From Devosia chinhatensis (lineage in GTDB: Bacteria; Pseudomonadota; Alphaproteobacteria; Rhizobiales; Devosiaceae): a stretch of 64,000 nt of DNA. Below, piece by piece: positions 35,445-44,721 of this stretch. The notes under the pieces were generated by a model, which was not told where the DNA came from, did not search any database, and worked only from the letters and a program-made list of their open reading frames with translations. The stretch is from NCBI RefSeq assembly GCF_000969445.1, contig NZ_JZEY01000061.1, positions 979,501-1,043,500 on the forward strand, given 5' to 3'. Position numbers and translations under genes: made by a program. How positions within the stretch are numbered: the stretch's first letter is position 1; the number at the start of each line of letters is the position of its first letter.

Positions 35445-36316
35445 TGCAGGCATTTTTCTTCGGACTGGGTTTTTCCGCGCAGCGCGCTGCAGCGGTCATG
35501 GATGAGACCGGCCGCTACGAACAGATATTGGGCACCGTGCGCAGCCCGCAAAAGGCCGAGGCGCTGACCCATGCCCGCCGGAACGTCCTCGTCTTCGACG
35601 GCACTGCGCCGGGCGCGATGGTTGGCCCGGCCCTGCGCGGCGGGGTTTCCCATGTCGTGCTCTCGATCGCTCCCGACGAAACGGGCGATCCGGTCCTGCG
35701 CCATCACCGCGCCGATCTCGATGCCGCGGGCGCGCTGGAATGGCTGTGCTATTATTCCACCGTCGGCGTCTATGGCGATTTCGACGGCGCCTGGATCGAC
35801 GAAAGCGCCCCGCTCGTGCCGCGCAACATGCGATCGGATTATCGCGTCATCGCCGAGCAGCAATGGCGGGATTATGCGGCGGCGCGCGGAGTGCCGCTGA
35901 CCATCCTGCGACTGGCCGGCATCTATGGCCCGGGCCGCTCGAGCTTCGACAAGCTGCGCGAGGGCAATGCGCGCCGCATCATCAAGGCGGGGCAGGTGTT
36001 CAACCGCATCCATGTCGAGGACATTGCCCGCGTCACCGCCCTTGCGGCGGAAAAGCGCCTCGAGGGCACCTTCAACATGGCCGATGACGAACCGGCGCCG
36101 CCCCAGGACGTCATCGCCCATGCCGCCGGGCTCATCGGACTGCCGGTTCCGCCCGACATGCCCTTCGAGACGGCGGAGATGACACCGATGCAAAGGAGCT
36201 TTTACCGCGACAACAAGCGCGTCTCCAATCGCGCCATCAAACAGGCACTGGGCATCGAGATGCTCTTCCCCAATTATCGCGCGGGCCTGGCCCAGGTGCT
36301 GGAGAACGAGCCATGA
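35444..36316 (+). CDS. NAD(P)-dependent epimerase/dehydratase-like protein
   Basis: The 290-residue extended short-chain dehydrogenase-like protein has a shortened N-terminal nucleotide-binding strand (AFFFGLGFSAQRAA). YYSTVGVYGDFDG and ILRLAGIYGPGRSSF match the YeeZ/SDR group. The usual YxxxK is replaced by an SDYRVIAEQQW segment, so normal catalysis is uncertain. ATG at 35444 overlaps the queG stop (TGATG), and its own stop overlaps the next start by 4 bp, so queG and the two following genes are coupled. Confidence 0.8.
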   Translation: MQAFFFGLGFSAQRAAAVMDETGRYEQILGTVRSPQKAEALTHARRNVLVFDGTAPGAMVGPALRGGVSHVVLSIAPDETGDPVLRHHRADLDAAGALEWLCYYSTVGVYGDFDGAWIDESAPLVPRNMRSDYRVIAEQQWRDYAAARGVPLTILRLAGIYGPGRSSFDKLREGNARRIIKAGQVFNRIHVEDIARVTALAAEKRLEGTFNMADDEPAPPQDVIAHAAGLIGLPVPPDMPFETAEMTPMQRSFYRDNKRVSNRAIKQALGIEMLFPNYRAGLAQVLENEP

Positions 36317-36969
36317 CAGTCAAGCCGGCGAAATCGGCACCGGAGCCGATCGATCTTGTGGGCCGTTACGTGCGGCTCGAACCCTTCGCTGCCCGCCACG
36401 CCGCCGATCTTTTTGCCGTCTCGACCCTGCCGGGCGGGGCGGAGCGCTATCGCTGGCTGCCCTCGGAGGCGCCCGCCAGTCTCGCGCAGATGCAAGAGCG
36501 TATCCTCGCCTGCAAAGCCGGTCCCGACCGCTACGTGGCCGTGATCGATGATGCGAGCGGGCGGGCGGTCGGCCAGCAGGCGTGGATGCGCATCCGGCCC
36601 GAACAGGGCTCGGTGGAAATCGGTGGCATCTATTGGGGCCTGCCGATGGCCCGTTCGCGCCTTGCTACAGAAGCATTCTATCTCTTTGCCCGTCACGCCT
36701 TCGACGATCTGGGCTATCGACGCCTCGAATGGAAGTGCAATGACCGCAACCTGCCCTCCAAGGCAGCCGCCTCCCGCTTCGGCTTCACCTATGAAGGGCT
36801 GTTTCGCCAGGACATGATCGTCAAGGGAGAGAGCCGGGACACGGCCTGGTTCTCGATCCTCGACGGCGAATGGCCGGCGCTGCGCGCCGAATTTGAACGC
36901 TGGCTGGCCCCCGAGAACTTTGACGAGATGGGCGTTCAAAAGAGCAGGTTGGCGGCGGCCAGGTCCTAG
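36313..36969 (+). CDS. GNAT-family N-acetyltransferase, RimJ/RimL type
   Basis: The 218-residue acetyltransferase opens with the family segment GRYVRLEPFAARHAADLF. SVEIGGIYWGLPMARSRLATEA and YRRLEWKCNDRNLPSKAA are the usual acetyl-CoA-binding stretch. The protein target is unknown. It is the last gene of the queG cluster and overlaps the convergent hydrolase gene by 4 bp. Confidence 0.87.
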   Translation: MTVKPAKSAPEPIDLVGRYVRLEPFAARHAADLFAVSTLPGGAERYRWLPSEAPASLAQMQERILACKAGPDRYVAVIDDASGRAVGQQAWMRIRPEQGSVEIGGIYWGLPMARSRLATEAFYLFARHAFDDLGYRRLEWKCNDRNLPSKAAASRFGFTYEGLFRQDMIVKGESRDTAWFSILDGEWPALRAEFERWLAPENFDEMGVQKSRLAAARS

Positions 36970-37802
36970 GCGGAAATCCCCGCCTTTACGGGGGTGACGT
37001 CGGGCGGGAGCATCCCCAGCACGATCCGCTGCAACAAGTCCAGATCCTGGTCGCGGCTCAGGCGGTGGTCGCCATCGGGGATGAGAGTGAGACTGACCGG
37101 GTCGTGCAGGATATGGGCCATGAGCTTGTGGGCATGAGCCGGCGGCACGTCGGGGTCCTGTCCACCTTGCAGGATATGGACCGGGCAGCCGGTTTCGATC
37201 ACCTGGCCGAAGAGGCTGTGCCGGTTGCCGTCCTCGATGAAGCGGCGCGTATAAAGATAGGGTCCGTCTCCGTAGCGGCTGTCGCGCTCGAAAAAGCCCT
37301 GCCGATCCAGCTGCTGTCGCTGCGCCTCGGTCATGCGGGCGGGCAGGAGCGTGCTGGTGGCATCCACGGCGGGCGCAATGAGGATGAGACCCTTGAGCGG
37401 GCGACCCAGCTGCAGCTGGCGCCGCGCCAGCAGAAGGGCAATCCAGCCCCCCATGGAAGATCCGCACACAATCTGCGGCCCGGGGCCAAGCGCAAAGGCG
37501 GCCTCGGCATCCTCGAGCCAGCGGCTGATCGTGCCATCGGCGAAAGTGCCGCCCGATTGTCCATCGCCGGAATAATCGAAGCGGGTGACGGCGAGGCCGC
37601 GTTGAGCGCCCAGCGCATCGAGCGCCATGGCCTTGGCGCCGGTCATCACCGAGCGATAGCCGTTGAGCCAGAAGAGTCCAGGCGCGGCCCCGCTCCGATG
37701 TTCGACGGCGATCTGGCGGGCCTCCGGCCCCTGTCCGAGGGCGAGGCGGAGCGAATTGAGGGAACCCATGGGCGCAATATCGCTTTTCTCTTGGGAAACC
37801 AT
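36966..37802 (-). CDS. alpha/beta hydrolase
   Basis: The 278-residue hydrolase has the nucleophile elbow GSSMGGW (serine near residue 113), an acid in GGQDPDVPPAH and the histidine in PDGDHRLSRDQDL. The N-terminal strand PGLFWLNGYRSVMTGAKA resembles serine hydrolases of the palmitoyl-thioesterase ABHD10 type, but the substrate is not known. ATG at 37802 follows AGGAG. It is divergent from infC. Confidence 0.85.
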   Translation of the reverse strand: MVSQEKSDIAPMGSLNSLRLALGQGPEARQIAVEHRSGAAPGLFWLNGYRSVMTGAKAMALDALGAQRGLAVTRFDYSGDGQSGGTFADGTISRWLEDAEAAFALGPGPQIVCGSSMGGWIALLLARRQLQLGRPLKGLILIAPAVDATSTLLPARMTEAQRQQLDRQGFFERDSRYGDGPYLYTRRFIEDGNRHSLFGQVIETGCPVHILQGGQDPDVPPAHAHKLMAHILHDPVSLTLIPDGDHRLSRDQDLDLLQRIVLGMLPPDVTPVKAGISA

Positions 37803-37924
37803 TGGCGTCTCCTGGTCGCAACAGCGAAGAAATCGCTGGTCCTGCCAGTTGACTTTACGCCCCGGTACCACGATTTTAGGGCCGATTTCAGCCCCGCCTG
37901 ACAATAGAATAAGGAAAGCTTGCC

Positions 37925-38461
37925 ATTCGCCGTCCCATGAGACCCGTTGCGCCCCAGAAGGATGGGCCGCTTGCCAACGAGGATATCACCAGCCCCGACG
38001 TTCAGCTCATCGATGCAGAAGGTGAAAACCGCGGCATCGTACGCACCCGTGACGCGATGGCTGAAGCGCAGGAGCAGGGACTTGACCTTGTCCTGATTGC
38101 CGCCAATTCGCAGCCGCCGGTCGCCAAGATGCTCGATCTCGGCCGCTACAAATATGCCGCGCAGAAGAAAGCGGCAGAGGCGCGCAAGAAGCAGAAGGTG
38201 ATCGAGGTCAAGGAAGTTCAGATGCGTCCGAACATCGATGACCACGATTACGAAACCAAGATGAAGGCGGTGCACCGCTTCCTGGGCGATGGCGACCGGG
38301 TCAAGGTGACCATGCGCTTCCGCGGCCGTGAGATGGCGCACCAGGATCTGGGCATGCAATTGCTGCTCAAGGTCAAGGAGCAGACCGAAACCGTGGCCAA
38401 GGTGGAAAGCCAGCCACGCTCGGAAGGTCGCCAGATGGTGATGGTTCTGGCGCCGAAATAA
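37925..38461 (+). CDS. infC: translation initiation factor IF-3, AUU start
   Basis: IF-3 blocks premature 50S joining and proofreads the start codon. The reading frame from ATT at 37925 gives MRRPMRPVAPQKDGP, the family N-terminus in this order, and AAGGA lies 9 bases upstream; ATG at 37937 has no ribosome-binding site. The N domain (VQLIDAEGENRGI), the lysine-rich linker helix (RYKYAAQKKAAEARKKQK) and the C domain (KVTMRFRGREM) are complete, 178 residues. Rare AUU starts let IF-3 limit its own synthesis, as in E. coli. Confidence 0.92.
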   Translation: MRRPMRPVAPQKDGPLANEDITSPDVQLIDAEGENRGIVRTRDAMAEAQEQGLDLVLIAANSQPPVAKMLDLGRYKYAAQKKAAEARKKQKVIEVKEVQMRPNIDDHDYETKMKAVHRFLGDGDRVKVTMRFRGREMAHQDLGMQLLLKVKEQTETVAKVESQPRSEGRQMVMVLAPK

Positions 38462-38480
38462 GCGCCGAACCCAGAGACGA

Positions 38481-38510
38481 AAAAGCGGGCCATCGAGCCC
38501 GCTTTTTTTT
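38481..38510 (+). terminator. rho-independent terminator of infC
   Basis: AAAAGCGGGC and GCCCGCTTTT flank a 6-base loop and are followed by more T residues. It lies 19 bp after the infC stop. In many bacteria rpmI-rplT follow infC directly; here they do not. Confidence 0.92.
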
Positions 38511-38530
38511 GCCCGGCCGGCGGGGAGCGG

Positions 38531-38908
38531 TCAGCAGTCGCTGCCGGCACGCACCGCGCTGGCGGTATGGACAGTGATGGAATCGGATGAAAAGACCGCG
38601 ATGCCGTTGAGCGCCGCGCCGGGCTCGATCATGCCCGTCGTCAGGCTTTCATCGACCGTGTCGAGAACGAAGGTGTCGCCCTCGGCAGTGACCGCCACCA
38701 GGCACAGGTCTTCGAGCGCAACCGGCTCGTCCACCGTGTTGGTGAGGGCAATGTCGAAGGACTTGCTATAGGCGATGGTGTCACCCAGAGCCATGGAGCC
38801 ATTGGCTCGTTCGGTGGCGATGATGGCAATGTCGTCATTGGCCAGAGCCGGTGTCGCGACGGCAAGGGTGGTGAATGCGGCAAGTGCAGCCAGGATCTGT
38901 GTCTTCAT
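38531..38908 (-). CDS. small exported protein of unknown function
   Basis: The product is 125 residues with a signal peptide (KTQILAALAAFTTLAVATPALA). ATG at 38908 follows AGAGGAGATC. The mature part looks beta-rich (FDIALTNTVDEPVALEDLC, then GDTFVLDTVDESLTTG) and ends with a cysteine, which could pair with the internal one. No family is recognised. Confidence 0.7.
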   Translation of the reverse strand: MKTQILAALAAFTTLAVATPALANDDIAIIATERANGSMALGDTIAYSKSFDIALTNTVDEPVALEDLCLVAVTAEGDTFVLDTVDESLTTGMIEPGAALNGIAVFSSDSITVHTASAVRAGSDC

Positions 38909-39004
38909 GATCTCCTCTTGGATTGAGCGGAGATCGATAGCGGACAAATGTGACGACACTCGGTTTGACTGCTTTACCGCCCGTTCGCAAGGAAATGGCT
39001 TGAG

Positions 39005-39901
39005 CTAGCCCGCAAGCACCGCGTCCACATCCGCGCTCTGGGGAATGGCGGGTTGTGCTCCCGGCTTGAGACAGGCGAGGCTTCCCGCTACCGCAGCGCG
39101 GCGCATGGCGTCTTCGAGCGAGAGGCCGGCATCGAGCGCGGCCGCGAGATAGCCGCAGAAAGTGTCGCCGGCACCCACCGTATCGACCGGCTCGACCCTG
39201 TGCGCGGCAACGGTGATCGCGCCGCCGGGGCCCATGGCGCGGGCGCCCTCGGGACCCAGGGTCACGACGATGGTGCGGCCGGTTTCGGCGACCCAGTCGG
39301 CCATGGCGGCATCAAGCTCGGCAATGGGGCGGCCCGAGAGCAGAGAAAATTCGGTTTCGTTGGCAATGACGATATCGGCCAGAGGCGCCAGCGCGCCGGT
39401 ATCGGGCAGATAGGGTGCCGTATTGAGAATGCTGCGGGCGCCGCGCTCACGGGCGATTTCAAGGGCGCGACGCGTGGCTGCCTGCGGAACCTCCTGTTGC
39501 ACGAGGAGCGTGTCCGAGGCGGAGAGGTCCTTGAGCCCATGCTCGGCATCATCCGGGCCGATCGTGCCATTGGCGCCGGGCAGGATGGCGATGACATTCT
39601 CGCCCTCCGCATCCACGAAGATCATGGCGATGCCGGTGGCCGCCTCGGCCTTGCGCATCCGCGTCAGATCGACCCCGCCCGATTGCAGCAGGTCCAGCGC
39701 CAGATCGGCAAAAGCATCCGCGCCCACGGCCGAGACGTGCAGGACCTGGGCCCCGGCCCGCCGCGCCGCCAAGGCCTGATTGGCGCCCTTGCCGCCCGGC
39801 GCCATGGAAAAGGTGCCGCCGGCCACGGTTTCGCCGGGCTTGGGCAGGCGGGTGACGGTGCCGATCTGGTCGAGATTGGTGGAGCCGAAAACGGTGATCA
39901 T
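39005..39901 (-). CDS. rbsK: ribokinase (PfkB family)
   Basis: The 298-residue sugar kinase has the N-terminal GSTNLDQIGTVTRLPKPGET and GGKGANQALAARRAGA motifs (PfkB signature 1). DTVGAGDTFCGYLAA (signature 2) contains the catalytic Asp. It phosphorylates D-ribose at O5 in the cytoplasm. It is 4 bp overlapped with the upstream DUF1697 gene, part of a run of four minus-strand genes that have no clear shared pathway. No ribose transporter is nearby. Confidence 0.9.
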   Translation of the reverse strand: MITVFGSTNLDQIGTVTRLPKPGETVAGGTFSMAPGGKGANQALAARRAGAQVLHVSAVGADAFADLALDLLQSGGVDLTRMRKAEAATGIAMIFVDAEGENVIAILPGANGTIGPDDAEHGLKDLSASDTLLVQQEVPQAATRRALEIARERGARSILNTAPYLPDTGALAPLADIVIANETEFSLLSGRPIAELDAAMADWVAETGRTIVVTLGPEGARAMGPGGAITVAAHRVEPVDTVGAGDTFCGYLAAALDAGLSLEDAMRRAAVAGSLACLKPGAQPAIPQSADVDAVLAG

Positions 39902-40437
39902 TTGAGAATCTTCTCTATCGTGTTCCAGTTGCGCATCGTGTCGAGGGTGCCGCTTGCCAGGCTGGAGTAAAGGGGCCGCAGCACCTCCTCCACATGCTCG
40001 GTATAGCGGCCATTGGGCTGCCTATAGGCTGCAATATAGATGTCGCGGGCCCCGATGCCGACAATTTCGGTATCGCCCGGGCGATCGGCAAGGACGAGGT
40101 GTTCCGGCAGCTTCTGATCAAACAGCACCACATGGCGAGTGAGGTCGGCGTTCGGATCGAGCCTGCCGAAGGGATTGTCCGCCAGCATGGACGCGATGGT
40201 CTCGGCCGGCCGCAGCACCACGCCGACCTTAAAGCCGAAGCGAGCGCCGATGGCGGTTTCGAGCCGGTCGCGCAGGGCGGGCTCGGCCCCATCGGCGGTG
40301 AACCGCACATTGCCGCTGGCAAGGACGGTCTTGACCTCGGTGCAGCCGGCAGCCTCGAGACAGGCCCTGAGCTCGGCCATCTGCATCTGCCGCTTGCCCA
40401 GATTGATGCCGCGGAGGAACGCGCACCAGACCGGCAT
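39898..40437 (-). CDS. DUF1697 protein
   Basis: The 179-residue protein matches DUF1697: CAFLRGINLGKRQMQMAELR, then TVLASGNVRFTADG and the terminal NWNTIEKIL. The family is widespread, and its function is unknown. It overlaps the ribokinase gene downstream by 4 bp and abuts the YdeI-like gene upstream by one base. Confidence 0.88.
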   Translation of the reverse strand: MPVWCAFLRGINLGKRQMQMAELRACLEAAGCTEVKTVLASGNVRFTADGAEPALRDRLETAIGARFGFKVGVVLRPAETIASMLADNPFGRLDPNADLTRHVVLFDQKLPEHLVLADRPGDTEIVGIGARDIYIAAYRQPNGRYTEHVEEVLRPLYSSLASGTLDTMRNWNTIEKILK

Positions 40438-41036
40438 CAGCGCGGCTCCAGCTTTTGCGGATAGATGGTTTCGCCCCGGGCCAGCATGGCCACAAAGGTC
40501 TCGATCTTTTTTCTGCGTCCGGCCTCGGTCTTCATGCCGATGGTGCGAAAGGTAAGGGCGAAACGGTTCTGGGCGCTGAGCTGGTCATAGACATGCTGCG
40601 CAGCCGGGTTGGCGGCGATGGCGGCGAGCAGATCGTCGGGCGGGGCCTGAGTGGTGGCATAGGCCGCATCCCAGCGCCCGTCGGCCCGGGCTGCCGCGAC
40701 ATGGACCGCGCCATGGTCGGTCATCAGCCCGGCATCGGTCAGCCGCTGGACATTGTCGCGATTGACCTGGCTCCACACCGATTTGGGACGGCGCGGGCAA
40801 TAGCGCTGCACATAGGATTGATCGTCCCAGCTCTTCTTGATGGCATCGATCCAGCCCCAGCAGAGCACCGCATCGATTGCCTCGGTGGGGCTGATGGTCT
40901 TGTGGCCGCTGGCTTTCTTGAAGATGCGGATCCAGACTTCTTCCTCGCTCGCGTGGTGGACGGCAAGCCAGTCATAAAAGCTCTGGAAATCGGGAAATTC
41001 CCGCAGCCTGTCGAGCCGGACCGAAACGGGCGCCAT
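40437..41036 (-). CDS. YdeI/OmpD-associated family protein
   Basis: The 199-residue protein has the YdeI-family pattern EEEVWIRIFKKASGHKTIS, then AVLCWGWIDAIKKSWDD and RRPKSVWSQVNRDNVQRL, and ends with the C-terminal KKIETFVAMLARGE helix. The family was linked to envelope-stress phenotypes and peptide resistance in enterobacteria, but the biochemical role is not established. It lies 3 bp downstream of the NAT gene. Confidence 0.85.
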   Translation of the reverse strand: MAPVSVRLDRLREFPDFQSFYDWLAVHHASEEEVWIRIFKKASGHKTISPTEAIDAVLCWGWIDAIKKSWDDQSYVQRYCPRRPKSVWSQVNRDNVQRLTDAGLMTDHGAVHVAAARADGRWDAAYATTQAPPDDLLAAIAANPAAQHVYDQLSAQNRFALTFRTIGMKTEAGRRKKIETFVAMLARGETIYPQKLEPR

Positions 41037-41039
41037 GGC

Positions 41040-41876
41040 TTACGCCTCGGGCTCGACCGGCGGCGCCGCCTCGATCACGCGGGCCAGGGCCGGGTCGAGG
41101 TCTTCGGCGCTGGGCAGGGTAATGCGGAACACTTCGCTCAGAATCGCCTTGAGCGTCTCGACATCGGGGGCATGGCGCCGCTCGCGTGGTTCGCCCGGCC
41201 GGTAGATGCTGAGCCGGTTGCCCGAAAGGGTGCTGCGCACCTCCCCGTCGATCCGCGCCGCGTAGAGCAAAGCACGGCTCTGATATTCGGTCTCCACGAG
41301 GCTGTTGATGGCCTCGATCTCGGCCGGGCCCTGCTCGACGAGGTCGAACTGATAGACCCCGCGCCAGTCCTCCCCCACCCTGACCTCGAGCCGCCACAGG
41401 GCGTCGTCGCGCAAGAGGCGGAACGTGTCGTTGCCGACCTTCTGCTCGACCCCGTCCCGCAGCTTGAGTGGCGCGGTCAGCGTAAAACTGCTCATGCCCA
41501 CGTCGCAGAGATAATTGCTGCCCGAAATCTCGACCAGCAGCACCATGTGGCTGATCATCGTCGCGCCGCCCTCGGGCTGTTCCCAGAGGATGCGGGCGGC
41601 ATGGGCGCGCACGGGGTAATCGAGATCGCGCAAAACGTTCATCAGGAGCGTGTTGTGCTCGAGGCAATAGCCGCCGCGCCCCTTGACCAGCATCTTCTGC
41701 TCGAGGCTGGCCTGGTCAAGCTTGACCTTGCGCCCCATCAGCGGATCGAGGTTCTCGAAGGGAATGGCGGCTGGATGAAGCGCATGCAGCGCTTCGAGGG
41801 TCCCCAAAGTGGGGGCGATGGAACCGGAAAAGCCGATTCGCTCGAAATAGGCGTTCAGATTGACCTTTTCGGGCAT
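41040..41876 (-). CDS. nat: arylamine N-acetyltransferase
   Basis: The 278-residue NAT has the intact catalytic triad: Cys71 in RGGYCLEHN, His110 in TMISHMVLL, and Asp125 in YLCDVGM. The enzyme transfers acetyl from acetyl-CoA to arylamines and hydrazines by a ping-pong mechanism. FENLDPLMGRKVKLD near residue 40-55 is also typical. It is the first of the four minus-strand genes 41876-39005. Confidence 0.93.
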   Translation of the reverse strand: MPEKVNLNAYFERIGFSGSIAPTLGTLEALHALHPAAIPFENLDPLMGRKVKLDQASLEQKMLVKGRGGYCLEHNTLLMNVLRDLDYPVRAHAARILWEQPEGGATMISHMVLLVEISGSNYLCDVGMSSFTLTAPLKLRDGVEQKVGNDTFRLLRDDALWRLEVRVGEDWRGVYQFDLVEQGPAEIEAINSLVETEYQSRALLYAARIDGEVRSTLSGNRLSIYRPGEPRERRHAPDVETLKAILSEVFRITLPSAEDLDPALARVIEAAPPVEPEA

Positions 41877-41985
41877 CGACCACCTTTTGTGCTGTTGAAA
41901 CCGGGACGAATATGGTCGCGCGCAATGGCTTTGTCACCTCGCCTCGCAGCGGGCAACGAGCGCCAATGCCGCTTGACACGGCCGA

Positions 41986-42432
41986 TCAGATGGGAGCCTT
42001 GCGCACGCGGATCACCACGTCGACATGGGCGACTTCCATGCCTTCGGGCGCCCGGGGCAGCGACTTGAAGGTCACCGCATCGGCGGGGATGTCGATCATC
42101 CGCTGCTCGTCTTCCACGTAGAAATGGTGGTGATCGGAGGTATCGGTGTCGAAATAGGAGCGCGACGCATCGATGGCCACTTCGCGCAGCAGCCCGGCCT
42201 CGTGAAACTGATGCAGGGTATTGTAGATGGTGGCCAACGAGACATTGACATTGGCGCTGCCGGCCTCGCCGTGCAATTGCTCGGCGCTGACATGACGATG
42301 CGGCCCGCCGAACAGCAGTTCGGCCAGGGCAACGCGCTGCCGGGTCGGGCGCAGGCCGGCCATGCGCAACACCGCCGTCAGGCACGGCTTGCGGGACGGA
42401 TGGGGCCGGGCGGCGGTAATGCGGTCGGTCAT
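41986..42432 (-). CDS. irr: iron response regulator Irr (Fur family)
   Basis: The 148-residue Fur-family regulator has the Irr-type [18 protein letters not shown], the recognition helix [18 protein letters not shown] and the heme-responsive [26 protein letters not shown] is the alphaproteobacterial Irr ending. Irr represses or activates heme and iron genes under low iron and is destabilised or released by heme. The start at 42432 ([10 protein letters not shown]) gives the usual short N-terminus. It is divergent from fabA, a conserved arrangement in the order. No clear iron-control element (ICE box) was seen between them. Confidence 0.9.
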   Translation of the reverse strand: MTDRITAARPHPSRKPCLTAVLRMAGLRPTRQRVALAELLFGGPHRHVSAEQLHGEAGSANVNVSLATIYNTLHQFHEAGLLREVAIDASRSYFDTDTSDHHHFYVEDEQRMIDIPADAVTFKSLPRAPEGMEVAHVDVVIRVRKAPI

Positions 42433-42606
42433 GGGGCCGGTAATGCTCGTCTTTTGGTCCGTAATCCAGCGCCTCTTATAAGGGGCCGGGGCTTTGGAAA
42501 CAAGTTGCCGCGCCAAGAGCCGGCCCGGGGGCGGCAGGCTCGACCGCTTGACCCCCCTTCGGCACCTCTATACGAGACGAGGCCTGAACCAGAGCGGGGA
42601 AAATCC

Positions 42607-43137
42607 ATGGCCGAGCGGCAACACGCATTTGGATATGAGGAATTGCTGGCTCATGGCCGCGGCGAATTGCCCGGCCAGGGCGATGCGCGCCTGCCGGCGC
42701 CGCCCATGCTGATGTTCGACCGCATCACCGACATCCAGGAAAATGGCGGCACCCATGGCAAGGGCCTGGTACGCGCCGAGCTCGACGTCAATCCGGACCT
42801 CTGGTTCTTCAAGTGCCATTTTATCGGTGACCCGGTCATGCCCGGATGCCTGGGCCTCGACGCCATCTGGCAGATGACCGGTTTTTTCCTGTCCTGGATC
42901 GGGCAACCCGGCCGGGGCAGGGCCCTGGGCGGGGAAATCAAGTTCACCGGCCAGGTGACGAACGACGTCAAGCTGGTCGAATATGGCATCGACCTCAAGC
43001 GGGTCATGAAGGGTCGACTGACGCTCGGCATTGCAGATGGCTGGGTGAAGGCTGACGGTAACGTGATCTACGAAGCAGCCAACTTGCGCGTTGGTCTGTT
43101 TACCGATGCTCAGGCCAATGCCGGGCAACTGGGCTGA
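42607..43137 (+). CDS. fabA: 3-hydroxydecanoyl-ACP dehydratase/isomerase FabA
   Basis: The 176-residue hot-dog-fold enzyme has the catalytic His71 and Asp85 in [18 protein letters not shown]. It dehydrates 3-hydroxydecanoyl-ACP and isomerises the double bond, committing the chain to unsaturated fatty acid synthesis. It is followed by fabB, as required for the anaerobic-type pathway. ATG at 42607 gives the family N-terminus [13 protein letters not shown]. Confidence 0.97.
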   Translation: MAERQHAFGYEELLAHGRGELPGQGDARLPAPPMLMFDRITDIQENGGTHGKGLVRAELDVNPDLWFFKCHFIGDPVMPGCLGLDAIWQMTGFFLSWIGQPGRGRALGGEIKFTGQVTNDVKLVEYGIDLKRVMKGRLTLGIADGWVKADGNVIYEAANLRVGLFTDAQANAGQLG

Positions 43138-43227
43138 GACGACGACCTTAAAGTCGCTTTGTTCTGTACCATATAAGATGGCGTCGCCCTTGCGGGCGCC
43201 CTGAAGAATTATCAAGCTGAGGATCAT

Positions 43228-44454
43228 ATGAGACGAGTTGTCGTCACCGGCATGGGTGTCATTTCCTCCATCGGCAACTCGCTCGACGAGGTCACCGACA
43301 GCCTGCGCCACGCCAAGCCGGGTATCGTCTTTGCCGAGGATTATGCCGAGCTCGGCTTTCGCAGCCAGGTCAAGGGCGACCCGCGTCTCGATCCCTTCGA
43401 GGCACTGGACCGCCGCGTCACCCGCTTCATGGGCAAGGGCGCGGCCTGGAATTATCTTGCCATGCAGCAGGCCATCGCCGATGCCGGCCTCGAGCCGGGC
43501 GATATTTCCAATCCCATGACGGGTATCGTCATGGGGTCGGGCGGGGCCTCGACCCGCACCATCGTGGAAGCGGCCGACACCGTCCGCAAGAATACCAGCC
43601 CCAAGCGTATCGGGCCGCTGGCCGTGCCCAAGGCCATGGGCTCGACGGCCTCGGCGACGCTGGCCACGTCCTTCGGCATCAAGGGTATCAATTATTCGAT
43701 CAGCGCAGCCTGTGCGACCTCCAAGCATTGCATCGGCAATGCCTATGAGCAGATCATGCTGGGCAAGCAGGACATCGTCTTTGCCGGCGGCCACGAAGAT
43801 CTCGACTGGACGCTTTCGGACCTCTTCGACGCCATGGGCGCGATGAGCTCGGACTTCAACCAGACCCCGGCCAAAGCCAGCCGCGCCTATGACGCCAATC
43901 GGGACGGCTTCGTCATCGCCGGCGGTGCGGGCGTGCTGGTGCTCGAAGAGCTTGAACATGCCAAGGCGCGCGGCGCCAAGATCTGGGCCGAAGTGGTCGG
44001 CTATGGCGCGACCTCGGACGGGGTCGACATGGTGGCGCCCTCGGGCGAAGGCGCCGAGCGCTGCATGCGCATGGCCCTGCAGAACATCAAGGCCCCCATC
44101 GACTACATCAATCCCCATGCCACCTCGACGCCCGTGGGCGATCTCAAGGAGATCGAAGCCCTGCGCGCCGTTTTCGGCAATGAAGACAAGTGTCCGCCCA
44201 TTTCGGCCACCAAGTCGCTGACCGGCCACAGCCAGGGCGCCACCGGCGTGCACGAATCGATCTTTTCGATCCTGATGATGAAGCATCGCTTCATCGCGGA
44301 GAGCGCCAATATCGAAACGCTCGATCCGGCCTTCCAGGACATGCCGATCCTTCGCCAGCGCCGCGACGATGTCGATCTGGGACATGTGCTGTCCAATGGC
44401 TTCGGCTTTGGCGGCACCAACGCAGCCCTGGTCTTCAAGCACCCCGACGCCTGA
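43228..44454 (+). CDS. fabB: beta-ketoacyl-ACP synthase I
   Basis: The 408-residue condensing enzyme has the active-site Cys162 ([10 protein letters not shown]), His297 ([11 protein letters not shown]) and His334 ([11 protein letters not shown]) of KAS I. It elongates the cis-3-decenoyl-ACP made by FabA. The gap of 90 bp from fabA contains no terminator, so they are probably cotranscribed. The fabI gene that follows fabB in many rhizobia is not present here. Confidence 0.96.
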   Translation: MRRVVVTGMGVISSIGNSLDEVTDSLRHAKPGIVFAEDYAELGFRSQVKGDPRLDPFEALDRRVTRFMGKGAAWNYLAMQQAIADAGLEPGDISNPMTGIVMGSGGASTRTIVEAADTVRKNTSPKRIGPLAVPKAMGSTASATLATSFGIKGINYSISAACATSKHCIGNAYEQIMLGKQDIVFAGGHEDLDWTLSDLFDAMGAMSSDFNQTPAKASRAYDANRDGFVIAGGAGVLVLEELEHAKARGAKIWAEVVGYGATSDGVDMVAPSGEGAERCMRMALQNIKAPIDYINPHATSTPVGDLKEIEALRAVFGNEDKCPPISATKSLTGHSQGATGVHESIFSILMMKHRFIAESANIETLDPAFQDMPILRQRRDDVDLGHVLSNGFGFGGTNAALVFKHPDA

Positions 44455-44469
44455 CGGGGCCCAGCGTCC

Positions 44470-44664
44470 TCAGCGCGCGCCGTTCCACGCGGCGAGGCGC
44501 TCGCGGCCTGATCGTGTCAGCACCGGGCCGCCTTCCTTCTGCTCGAGCAGCGCCAGGGCCAGGAGCGCGGCGAAATGCTGCGGGTCGACGTCTTCGGGCT
44601 GTTCAGGTCCGGCAAACCGGGCCAGCGTTGCCAATTCTGCGTCCGTCAGGTCATCATCGCTCAT
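44470..44664 (-). CDS. small protein of unknown function
   Basis: The 64-residue acidic protein (DDDLTDAELATLARFAGPE, with a C-terminal LTRSGRERLAAWNG like a winged-helix tail) has no recognised family. It sits between fabB and the MoeB-like gene, on the same strand as the latter, 57 bp downstream of it. It could be a real small gene given the open frame and start, but support is modest. Confidence 0.5.
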   Translation of the reverse strand: MSDDDLTDAELATLARFAGPEQPEDVDPQHFAALLALALLEQKEGGPVLTRSGRERLAAWNGAR

Positions 44665-44721
44665 GCCGCGCTCTCCTTTGGGGCGGCAACTCTGCGAGCC
44701 GTTCGAAGGTTGCCGGCGACG

